A stretch of 64,000 nt of DNA from Streptomyces sp. NBC_01237 (lineage in GTDB: Bacteria; Actinomycetota; Actinomycetes; Streptomycetales; Streptomycetaceae). The notes below the pieces were generated by a model that was not told the origin of the DNA, did no database searches, and saw only the letters and a program-made list of their open reading frames with translations. The first letter of the stretch is position 1, and each line of letters starts with the position of its first letter. Below, in pieces: positions 26,649 to 34,063 of this stretch. The position numbers were made by a program, and so were the translations under genes. The stretch lies in NCBI RefSeq assembly GCF_035917275.1, contig NZ_CP108510.1, forward strand, positions 186,001 to 250,000. The letters are read 5' to 3'.

Positions 26649-27884
26649 TCAGGTGCCGACGGTGAGCGTGAAGGTGTCCAGCCCGCGCACGACCCACCGG
26701 TCGCGGTAGACGGGGGCCTCGACGGCGGCGATCCCCGGGAAGCGGCGCAGCAGGGCCGGCAGGGCGATCTTCGCCTCCAGGCGCGCGAGGGGGGCGCCCA
26801 GGCAGAAGTGACCGCCCGCGCCGAAGCTCAGCGGCTGGGCCTGGGTCCGGTCCGGGTCGAAGCGGTCCGGGCGGTCGAAGCGCCCGGGGTCGCGGTTGGC
26901 GGCGGCCAGGATGAGCACGACCTTGGTGCCCGCCGGGACGGGTTCGCCCAGGAGTTCGGTGTCGGCGACGGCCCAGCGGCTGGTGACGTGCACGGGCGGC
27001 TCGTACCGCAGGATCTCCTCGGTGTACCGCTCGGCGGCCTCCGGTTCGCCCGCACGCAGCCGGGCGGCGTGCGCGGGGTGCTCCAGGGCGAGCATCACAC
27101 CGTGGCTGATGAGGAAGCTCGTCGTCTCGAACCCCGCGGTCAGCAGCACCATCATGTTGCCCATGAGCTCGCCGTGGCTGAGCCGGCCGGGATCGCCGTG
27201 GTGCACGCTCGCGAGGAGGGTGACCAGGTCGTCGGCCGGGTGGCGGCGGCGGTGCTCGACGAGTTCGGCGAAGTAGCCGCTCAGTTCGTCCATCGCGGCG
27301 TCCGCCCGGTGCAGCGCCCCGGGATCGGTGTTGCCGTCGGTGGAGACCGCGATGGCCGAGGCCATGTCGCGGAACCACACCTGGTCCTTCTCGGGGAAGC
27401 CGAGCATCGTGCTGATGACGGCGATGGGCAGCCGGGAGGCGAACTCCGCGACGACGTCCACCGGTGCCCCGTCGCGGCCGAGGAGGGCCATGCGCTCCAG
27501 CAGCCGGTCCGCCATCTCCTCGATCACGGCGTCCAGTTGCCGCACCCGCGGCGGGGTGAAGGCGAAGCTGACGAGACCCCGCTGGCGGCTGTGGGCGTCC
27601 GCGTTGCTGTAGAGCATGGAGTCGGTGAAACCGCGGAGCGAGGAGTGGGCGCGCCAGCCGGGCCGCGCCACGTCGTAGGCGGCGCCGTCCTGGACGTGGA
27701 GCAGCGGATCGCGCAGGGCACGGGCGCAGGCGTCGTAGCCGACGACGACGAGCCGGTCCTTGCGCAGCCAGGCCCGGTCGCCGTGGCCCCGGATCGCCTC
27801 GTAGAGCGGGTACGGGTCCTGGCGGCCCTGCGCGGTGCCCAGGGCGCCGAACGCCTCCGTGAGTTCGAGAACCGGCACGGCCAT
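26649..27884 (-). CDS. cytochrome P450 (candidate benzoxazolinate hydroxylase)
   Basis: The 411-residue bacterial class I P450 has the I-helix TAGFETTSF, ExxR in EEILRYEPP and the heme loop [17 protein letters not shown]. It lies 48 bp downstream of an O-methyltransferase gene and shares its promoter. The pair would add a hydroxyl and then a methyl group, which fits the 7-methoxy group of the benzoxazolinate of C-1027 and auromomycin. That assignment rests on context. GAGGAG stands 8 bases before the ATG. Electron-transfer partners are not encoded nearby. Confidence 0.9.
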   Translation of the reverse strand: MAVPVLELTEAFGALGTAQGRQDPYPLYEAIRGHGDRAWLRKDRLVVVGYDACARALRDPLLHVQDGAAYDVARPGWRAHSSLRGFTDSMLYSNADAHSRQRGLVSFAFTPPRVRQLDAVIEEMADRLLERMALLGRDGAPVDVVAEFASRLPIAVISTMLGFPEKDQVWFRDMASAIAVSTDGNTDPGALHRADAAMDELSGYFAELVEHRRRHPADDLVTLLASVHHGDPGRLSHGELMGNMMVLLTAGFETTSFLISHGVMLALEHPAHAARLRAGEPEAAERYTEEILRYEPPVHVTSRWAVADTELLGEPVPAGTKVVLILAAANRDPGRFDRPDRFDPDRTQAQPLSFGAGGHFCLGAPLARLEAKIALPALLRRFPGIAAVEAPVYRDRWVVRGLDTFTLTVGT

Positions 27885-27932
27885 GGGGGCGTCTCCTCGC
27901 GGTACGTGTTCCTGGTTTGGGCCGACGGCCGG

Positions 27933-28937
27933 TCAGGCGGCGTCGAGCTGGATGATCGCCGAGGGCCCGGCCGGGTGTACGGCCGTCACCTTCAGCCCGG
28001 CGGCGGAGGCGAGCACGGCGAACTCCTCGACGCTGCGTTCCTGGGCGCCGTAGACGGCGAGCATGCGCAGATCCATTCCGGTACGGGGGGTGTCGCCGTC
28101 GGAGCCGATCGACTCGATGACGAAGACCGATCCCCCGGCGCCGGCCGCCTCGGCGCAGCGCCGCAGGATGGCCACGGAGTCGTCGTCGTCCCAGTCGTGC
28201 AGGATCAGCGAGAGCAGGTATCCGCCGGCTCCGGCGGGCAGCGGGTCGAAGAAGCTGCCGGTCACGGCGGTGGCGCGCTGGGCCAGGCCCGCCGCGGCGA
28301 ACGACTTCGCCGCGGCGCGGGTGGCGTCGGCCAGGTCGACGACGCTGCCGTGCAGATCGGGGTGAGCGGTCAGCAGTGCGCTCAGGAGCGATCCGTCGCC
28401 ACCGCCGACATCGATGACATGGCCGAGCGAGGACCAGTCGAACCCGTCGACGATGGCGGGCGCGCGGACCGCGACGTCCTCGCCGAGCAGTCTGTTGAAG
28501 GCTTCGGCGCGGTCCGTGTCCGCGGCGAGGTCCTCCCAGTAGGTCCGGCCGTAGCGGACGGGGAAGGCGGCCTCACCGGTGCGGATGCTGTGCAGCAGCT
28601 CGACGAAGGACAGTTCGCCGCGGCCCCCGCTGCCGATGTCGAACCAGAGCCGGATACCGGCCGGGTGGTCCTCGCGCAGCGGCTGCCCGAGCGGGGTGAG
28701 GGTGTAACGGCCCTCTGCGTCCCGCGCGAGCACGCCGCGCACCGTGAGGTAGCGCAGGAGGCGGTCGAGCGCGCCGGGGTGGGCGCCGGCCGCTTCGGCC
28801 AGGTCCTCCACGGTGTGCCGTCCGGCCTGGATGTGGTCGGCGAGGTGCAGCGTCGCCGCCACCCGCACGGCCATCGGGGTGCCCAGGTTGGCCATCGACC
28901 ACAGCTTGGCGGCAGAGCCGTCCGCGTCGCCCTTCAC
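27933..28937 (-). CDS. SAM-dependent O-methyltransferase (plant-type/DUF1205-like dimer fold)
   Basis: The 334-residue protein has the N-terminal winged-helix dimerisation domain of O-methyltransferases (LHLADHIQAGRHTVEDLAEA, PGALDRLLRYLTVRGVL) and a C-terminal SAM fold (HVIDVGGGDGSLL, GSFFDPLPAG, LSLILHDWDDDDS). The LHDWDD segment carries the catalytic His of aromatic O-methyltransferases. It most likely methylates the phenol made by the downstream P450. GTG 28937 is chosen because AAAGGA precedes it by 6 bases; an upstream GTG at 28955 is less likely. A cluster element lies 73 bp upstream. Confidence 0.88.
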   Translation of the reverse strand: MKGDADGSAAKLWSMANLGTPMAVRVAATLHLADHIQAGRHTVEDLAEAAGAHPGALDRLLRYLTVRGVLARDAEGRYTLTPLGQPLREDHPAGIRLWFDIGSGGRGELSFVELLHSIRTGEAAFPVRYGRTYWEDLAADTDRAEAFNRLLGEDVAVRAPAIVDGFDWSSLGHVIDVGGGDGSLLSALLTAHPDLHGSVVDLADATRAAAKSFAAAGLAQRATAVTGSFFDPLPAGAGGYLLSLILHDWDDDDSVAILRRCAEAAGAGGSVFVIESIGSDGDTPRTGMDLRMLAVYGAQERSVEEFAVLASAAGLKVTAVHPAGPSAIIQLDAA

Positions 28938-29008
28938 GGCGTGTCCTTTCTCCACAGCGGGCCCGGAGGGCACCGCGTAGCCCATCCTTGCGCAGCTCCG
29001 GAGACCGC

Positions 29009-29024
29009 CCATCTCCTGAAGTGC
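29009..29024 (-). promoter_or_regulatory. cluster element upstream of the O-methyltransferase-P450 operon
   Basis: CCATCTCCTGAAGTGC, 73 bp before GTG 28937. Confidence 0.75.
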
Positions 29025-29050
29025 GCTGATTTCAGGGGCTGTTCACGACG

Positions 29051-29090
29051 GTGCGGCTGGGCCCTCCGGTTTCGGAGGACACAGCCGCAC
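29051..29090 (-). terminator. hairpin terminator after the MMPL gene
   Basis: GTGCGGCTG (29051) pairs with CAGCCGCAC (29082), and the inner CCTCCG/CGGAGG extends the stem. It lies 26 bp beyond the MMPL stop on the minus strand. Confidence 0.7.
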
Positions 29091-29115
29091 GGACGGACAG
29101 GAGTTCAGCCGGTGA

Positions 29116-31221
29116 TCAGACGCTCTCCAGCTTGCGCTCACCGGTGTCGGTCTCGCTGCCGGTGCCGGACCCGCTGTCCGGGGCCGGACGTGCGGGCCAC
29201 CAGAACCGGCGGGCCCCCAGGTCGAGGGCGAGCGCCGGGACCAGGATGGTGCGGACCAGGAACGTGTCGATCAGGACGCCGACGCCCACGATCACGCCCA
29301 TCTGGGCCATGGACACCAACGGCAGTACGGCGAACACGGCGAACGTCGCCGCCAGGACGAGCCCGGCCGAGGTGATGACACCGCCGGTGCTGTTCAGACC
29401 GGCGATGACCCCCTGGGTGTGGCCGCGCAGTGCCGACTCCTCCTTCACCCGGTGCATCAGGAAGATGTTGTAGTCCACGCCGAGGGCCACCAGGAAGACG
29501 AAGCCGAGCAACGGGATCGACCAGTCCATCCCGGAGTAGCCCATGACGTGCTGGAACAGCAGGCTGGAGGCGCCGAACGCCGCGAAGTACGAGACGACGA
29601 CGGTGGCCAGCAGCACCAGCGGTGCGACGAACGAGCGCAGCAGCCAGATCAGGACGAGCATGATGACGATCAGGACCGCGGGGACGACGACCCACAGGTC
29701 GCGTACGGTCGAGGTCTCCTTGTCGAGGGTCTGGGCCGCGGTGCCTCCCACGAGTGCGTCGGTGTTCGCCCGCAGCGCCTCGACGGCGTCCTTGGCGGCT
29801 TCGCTGTCCGGCGCGCCCTTGAGCACGACGGCCAGCTGGGTCAGGTCACCGTCCGGCGTCCGTGCGGCCACCGAGACGTCGACGACGCCCTCCGTCTTGC
29901 GTGCGGCCTCGGTCACGGCGTCCACCTCGGACGTCCTGGCGACGACATGGGCCGGGTCGGAGGCTCCGGAGGGGAAGTGCTTCGAGAGGGATTCCTGGGC
30001 GACCACCGATTCCGGCTTGTCCTGGAACCACTCCGACTGGGTGAGGCCCATGTTGACGCCGAAGGCGCTCACGGCGAGCACCACGGTGACGCCCAGCGAC
30101 ATCAGCCAGGAACGGCGCGGACGGCGGGCGACCGCGTTGCCCACTCGCTGCCAGGCCGAGTTGGCGCTGCGCTGGGGCGCGCCCTCCTTCGGTACCAGCG
30201 GCCAGAACACCCAGCGGCCCGCGATGACGAGCAGCGCCGGAAGGATCGTGACCATCGCGAGGAACCCGAAGATGATGCCGATGGCTCCGACCAGCCCCAT
30301 CGAGCGGGAGGAGTTGATGTCGGCCAGTCCGAGGCATGCCAGGCCGATGGTGACGGTGCCCGCGGAGGCGAGAATCGCGGGGCCCGAGCGGCGCAGGGCG
30401 ATCTGCATGGCCTCGTGCCGGTCCTCGTGCCGGTGCAGTTCCTCCCGGTAGCGGGCGATCAGCAGCAGGGCGTAGTCGGTGCCGACACCGAAGACCAGCA
30501 CCATGAGGACGCCCGAACTCTGTGGGTCGACCTGGAGCCCTCCGTACTTGGCGAACAGGTAGGTGCCCGCCTGGGTGAGCACGGCGGCGAAGCCGACCGC
30601 GAGAACGGGGAACAGCCACAGGACCGGGCTGCGGTAGGTGAGCAGCAGCAGGATGATGACCACCAGAGCGGTGGCCATCATCAGGGTGCCGTCGAGGGTG
30701 TCGAAGACATTGAAGGCATCGGTCGTGGCACCGGCGGGGCCGCCGATCTCCGTGTCGATGCCGGGCGGGGCCTGCGCGGCCGCGACGGTGCGCAGCTCCT
30801 CGACCTTTCCGGCGAGGACTTCCTGGTCCTCACCGGACAGCGGGACGACGAGCATCAGTGCCTTGCCGTCCTTCGAGGCCACCGCGGGGTTGACCTTCTG
30901 GCCCTCCACGGCGATCTTCGCGAAGGCGGCACGGTCGGACTCGACCTTGGTCCGGACGGCGTCGGTCAAGGGCGCGTCACTGCTGTAGACGGCGACCGCC
31001 GCCATGAGGTCGTCGGTCCGGAACTTCTCCAGCTCGGTGTTGACCTGCGCGGACTCCGCACCGCGCGGCAGGAAGGCATTCGCGCTGGTGTCCTGGACCT
31101 CTGCCAGTTTTCCGGCCAGCGCGCCGAACGCCATGACAGCGATCACCCAGCCGGCGAGAACAATCCACTTGCCGCGTCGGCCGCCGGGCACAGCGGCGCT
31201 TCGCTCGAGCCAAGCTCGCAT
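29116..31221 (-). CDS. MMPL/RND-family transporter
   Basis: The 701-residue membrane protein has the duplicated MMPL layout: one helix, an outer domain, five helices, then the same again. Charged-helix signatures are VGTDYALLLIARYREE and LGVDYNIFLMHRVKEE. MMPL proteins use proton motive force to export lipids, siderophores and drugs. Together with the MFS pump it gives the cluster a second export route, possibly for a precursor or lipophilic shunt. AGAGGAG precedes the ATG. It is 101 bp downstream of the hydrolase gene, with a hairpin in between that may reduce read-through. Confidence 0.88.
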   Translation of the reverse strand: MRAWLERSAAVPGGRRGKWIVLAGWVIAVMAFGALAGKLAEVQDTSANAFLPRGAESAQVNTELEKFRTDDLMAAVAVYSSDAPLTDAVRTKVESDRAAFAKIAVEGQKVNPAVASKDGKALMLVVPLSGEDQEVLAGKVEELRTVAAAQAPPGIDTEIGGPAGATTDAFNVFDTLDGTLMMATALVVIILLLLTYRSPVLWLFPVLAVGFAAVLTQAGTYLFAKYGGLQVDPQSSGVLMVLVFGVGTDYALLLIARYREELHRHEDRHEAMQIALRRSGPAILASAGTVTIGLACLGLADINSSRSMGLVGAIGIIFGFLAMVTILPALLVIAGRWVFWPLVPKEGAPQRSANSAWQRVGNAVARRPRRSWLMSLGVTVVLAVSAFGVNMGLTQSEWFQDKPESVVAQESLSKHFPSGASDPAHVVARTSEVDAVTEAARKTEGVVDVSVAARTPDGDLTQLAVVLKGAPDSEAAKDAVEALRANTDALVGGTAAQTLDKETSTVRDLWVVVPAVLIVIMLVLIWLLRSFVAPLVLLATVVVSYFAAFGASSLLFQHVMGYSGMDWSIPLLGFVFLVALGVDYNIFLMHRVKEESALRGHTQGVIAGLNSTGGVITSAGLVLAATFAVFAVLPLVSMAQMGVIVGVGVLIDTFLVRTILVPALALDLGARRFWWPARPAPDSGSGTGSETDTGERKLESV

Positions 31222-31267
31222 GGGGTACTCCTCTTCAGGATCAGGCATGGGGAGGGGTGCACGCAGC

Positions 31268-31302
31268 CGGTGCCCGTGGAAAGCACATCTCCACGGGCAC
31301 CG
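31268..31302 (-). terminator. hairpin between hydrolase and MMPL genes
   Basis: CCGGTGCCCGTGGA and TCCACGGGCACCGG, 14-bp exact arms with a 7-base loop, 20 bp after the hydrolase stop. It may attenuate rather than fully stop transcription, because no separate element precedes the MMPL gene. Confidence 0.7.
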
Positions 31303-31322
31303 GCCGAAGGCGTGCGTTCCTG

Positions 31323-32105
31323 TCAGTTCGCGAAGAAGTTCTTCAGCTCGGGAGCGAGGACGGCCGGTTCGACGGCGATGCCCTGGCCCGGCAGGGCGTG
31401 GCACGTGGCGTCGGGGACGGTTTCGGCGACAGCGTTCGCCGACTGCTGCAGCCACTGGTCGGCGTCGGCGCCGTGGACGATGAACGCCGGAGCCTTGACG
31501 GAGGCGAGCTCCTCGGCGGGCAGGGAGAAGTCGCCCATGATCGCGGTGTCGTAGGGCAGCGTGTGTGCCAGCGCCTCCAGACCGGACCAGAACGGGGCGT
31601 GGCGCATGCCCGCGACGGCCTCGGCCGGTGCCCCCATGCCGTTGACCATGAAGAACTCGACGGCGTCACCGCGGTTTTCGGCGCTGAGCTCGACCAGCTT
31701 CTCGGTGAGGTCCGCCGGCGGCTGCGGGCCGGCCCCGTTGATCATGTACGGCGGGTCGTAGACGGCGACCTTGGTGACGGCGAGACCGCTCGCGGTGGCC
31801 TTGAGCGCCAGGGCGCCGCCCGCGGACAGGCCGAACACCTTGGCGGAACCGCCGGCTTCGGTGATGAGAGCGGCGAGGTCCTCGATCTCCCGCTCGACCG
31901 CGTAGGTGTCGGCGTCACCGCTGTCGCCCCGGCCGCGGCGGTCGTAGTTGTAGACGGTGAAGTGCTGGGAGAGCTCCTCTGCCAGCTGCGTCATGGTCGG
32001 GTGCGAGCGCTCGCTGAACGAACCCCCGATGAGAATCAGCGATTCCCCGCTCCCGGTGCGGTCGTAGGCGATGGTCGTACCGTCGGCCGACTTGACAGTT
32101 TTCAT
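31323..32105 (-). CDS. alpha/beta-hydrolase
   Basis: The 260-residue hydrolase has the nucleophile elbow FGLSAGGALAL, YNYDRRGRGDSGD (as in many small actinobacterial hydrolases) and the oxyanion region IGGSFSERSHP. The expected C-terminal catalytic His is not in an obvious GH motif; PGQGIAVEP occupies that place, so activity may be altered. It could be an esterase or an editing thioesterase. AGGAG lies 4 bases before the ATG; a cluster element lies 81 bp upstream. Confidence 0.82.
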   Translation of the reverse strand: MKTVKSADGTTIAYDRTGSGESLILIGGSFSERSHPTMTQLAEELSQHFTVYNYDRRGRGDSGDADTYAVEREIEDLAALITEAGGSAKVFGLSAGGALALKATASGLAVTKVAVYDPPYMINGAGPQPPADLTEKLVELSAENRGDAVEFFMVNGMGAPAEAVAGMRHAPFWSGLEALAHTLPYDTAIMGDFSLPAEELASVKAPAFIVHGADADQWLQQSANAVAETVPDATCHALPGQGIAVEPAVLAPELKNFFAN

Positions 32106-32185
32106 GCTTCTCCTGGAATGAGCGGCTTCGTGGGGGTGCACGCAGTGGTGCCCAAACTCAGGCTCTCCCGCCGGGACCGGGAAGC

Positions 32186-32201
32186 GCATCTTCCAGATTG
32201 C
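32186..32201 (-). promoter_or_regulatory. cluster element upstream of the alpha/beta-hydrolase gene
   Basis: GCATCTTCCAGATTGC, 81 bp before ATG 32105. Confidence 0.75.
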
Positions 32202-32259
32202 TGTAACCGGTTGCGTCGCACACCGGACGGCGGAAGAGGCGCTTCCCGGGCCGGGTGCT

Positions 32260-33579
32260 CTACCGCGGACCTGCCAGGACGTGGGTGTCCTTCGCCGCCG
32301 GGTCGGTGGCCTCGCCCTGCGGAGCCGGTCGTGCCGGTGCCGGGTCCTTGCGCTGCGCCCACCTGCCGACGGCGTTCACGATGGGACGCTCGACGAGGTA
32401 GTGGCTGAGACTCGCCGCCAGGACGCTGCCGACGAGGACGGCGGTCATCAGCTCGGGGAAGCCGATCGTGCCGCGCAGCTGGTTCATCAGCGCGGGTTCG
32501 GTGCCGAAGACGCTGCCCGTCTCGAACCAGAAGTACATGACCGCGAAGTGCCAGAGGTAGATGCCGTAGGAGATGCGGCCGAGGTAGCGCACCACCGGGT
32601 TGCCCACGATGGCGTCGATGACCCGCGACTTGGCCTCGGGTATCGCCAGCGGCATGACGATCACGAAGGAGAACAGCAGGAGCAGGAAGTACTGGGTGAT
32701 GGCGAGCCCCACGCCCTCGTAGTCCCCGTAGCCGGGACGGCCGAACGGCTGGGTGCAGTTGACCGCGTAGATGACGAGGCCGACTCCCCACAGCAGCAGC
32801 GGGTGGGCGGCGGCGAGACGGTAGAGGGAGGGCTTGTCGTCCGGCCGGAGCTCCGCGAGGACCTGGAGGATGGCCATGACCATACCGAGGACGAAGGCAC
32901 CGCCCACGGCCAGCGGCCACCAGTACTGCTGCGGGTAGGGCCCCATCTCGGGACGGTGGATCCACCAGGTCCAGACGGCGGAGCCGATCGTGATGATCAC
33001 CGGGGGGATCAGCATCCGGCGGGCCTTGCGGACCGGGTCGTCGGTGCCGCGGGCCAGCCAGTGCATGAGCGCGGCCAGCAGCGGGAGCGCGAGGTAGTAC
33101 TGCATCTCGGCGGGCACGGTCCAGGCCGGGTCCATGCCGGCGATCCACGTGTAGTCGTAGACCTGGAGCATGAGGACCGGCCGCAGGACGTACCAGGGTC
33201 CGTCGATGGCGTTGTAGTTCAGCAGGAAGACGCAGACCAGTGCGACCAGGATGTAGGCGGGCCACAGCCGGGCCAGGCGCTTGGCGAAGAAGGGACCGAT
33301 CTTCGGCCGGCGTGTGCCCGCCAGGGACCAGCGGGCGAACGGGCGGTAGAGCAGCAGGCCCGACAGGACGAAGAAGGGCCCCAGTGCCAGCGGACGCATT
33401 CCCGCCAGGAAGGTGGCCAGCGCCTCGTTGCCGGGCGGAGCGGTGTAGGCGCCCATGACCCCGGCGCTGAACGACGTGTGCACGGCCGCCACTCCGAGGG
33501 CACACAGCGCGCGGATGCCGTCGAGTCGGCCGACACGTTTGGTCCTTTGGGCCGACGCCGCGACCCCGTTGGCATTCAC
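32260..33579 (-). CDS. integral-membrane acyltransferase (acyltransferase-3/OafA family)
   Basis: The 439-residue protein has about ten membrane helices and the family start RVGRLDGIRALCALGVAAVH, with the conserved Arg and catalytic-type His. GRISYGIYLWHFAV and YLVERP follow near the end. Such enzymes move acyl groups to sugars, lipids or natural products. In C-1027-like pathways an acyltransferase attaches benzoxazolinate, so this is a candidate for that last step; the membrane location would place it near export. GTG 33579 follows AGAGGAG. Own cluster element 60 bp upstream. Confidence 0.88.
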   Translation of the reverse strand: MNANGVAASAQRTKRVGRLDGIRALCALGVAAVHTSFSAGVMGAYTAPPGNEALATFLAGMRPLALGPFFVLSGLLLYRPFARWSLAGTRRPKIGPFFAKRLARLWPAYILVALVCVFLLNYNAIDGPWYVLRPVLMLQVYDYTWIAGMDPAWTVPAEMQYYLALPLLAALMHWLARGTDDPVRKARRMLIPPVIITIGSAVWTWWIHRPEMGPYPQQYWWPLAVGGAFVLGMVMAILQVLAELRPDDKPSLYRLAAAHPLLLWGVGLVIYAVNCTQPFGRPGYGDYEGVGLAITQYFLLLLFSFVIVMPLAIPEAKSRVIDAIVGNPVVRYLGRISYGIYLWHFAVMYFWFETGSVFGTEPALMNQLRGTIGFPELMTAVLVGSVLAASLSHYLVERPIVNAVGRWAQRKDPAPARPAPQGEATDPAAKDTHVLAGPR

Positions 33580-33638
33580 TACGGTGAGCTCCTCTGGATA
33601 GATGGCTCATTCAGGATGGGTCTGGCTCGTTTTAGAAG

Positions 33639-33654
33639 CCATCTTCTGAAGTGC
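33639..33654 (-). promoter_or_regulatory. cluster element upstream of the acyltransferase gene
   Basis: CCATCTTCTGAAGTGC. CTGAAG within it is repeated in inverse as CTTCAG 6 bases later, so this copy sits in a small dyad. Confidence 0.75.
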
Positions 33655-33687
33655 TGTCTTCAGAAAGGGAGTTGATGTTGTGTGTGA

Positions 33688-34014
33688 TCAGATTTCCTGG
33701 GTAGTGTGCGGGCGCACCTGAGGCGCGTCGGCGCCGAGCAGACCGGCCAGCACCGCAGGATCGAAGTTGACCGCGCTGCACCAGCGGCCCTCGCCGAGCT
33801 CGAACCACACGCGGCTGACGATCTCGCCCACCGGGTTCCCGCCCTCGATCACCTCGTCACCGAGGACCCACCCTTCGGCCGTGTACCGGGTGACCCCGTC
33901 GGGCAGCACGAGGTCGATGACGGGGCTGTCCAGGGAGGGGCCGGTACGGATGTTGGAATCGCGCCAGATGGTGCCGGGAACGAGCGGCTTGCGCTCGTGG
34001 GCGGGCCGGGTCAT
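33688..34014 (-). CDS. small SH3b-like protein of unknown function
   Basis: This 108-residue protein has NIRTGPSLDSPVIDLV near the N-terminus and spaced Trp/Gly (GWVLGDEV, SRVWFEL, GRWCSAVNF), the pattern of a single bacterial SH3 domain. There is no signal peptide. It is the last gene of the nine-gene minus-strand operon, 49 bp after the fused flavoprotein. GGAAGG precedes the ATG. A scaffold or protein-binding role is possible but unproven. Confidence 0.68.
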   Translation of the reverse strand: MTRPAHERKPLVPGTIWRDSNIRTGPSLDSPVIDLVLPDGVTRYTAEGWVLGDEVIEGGNPVGEIVSRVWFELGEGRWCSAVNFDPAVLAGLLGADAPQVRPHTTQEI

Positions 34015-34030
34015 GTGCGTGCCTTCCGGG

Positions 34031-34060
34031 TACGGTTACGGGTACGGGAACGGGAACGGG
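34031..34060. repeat. hexanucleotide repeat (TACGGG/AACGGG, 5 units)
   Basis: Five tandem 6-bp units fill the short gap between the SH3-like gene and the fused flavoprotein gene. Confidence 0.7.
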
Positions 34061-34063
34061 TGG

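Noticed and set aside
26808..29375. 855-codon plus-strand frame across the P450 and O-methyltransferase genes
   Set aside because: Antisense shadow: both minus-strand genes have complete catalytic motifs and ribosome binding sites.
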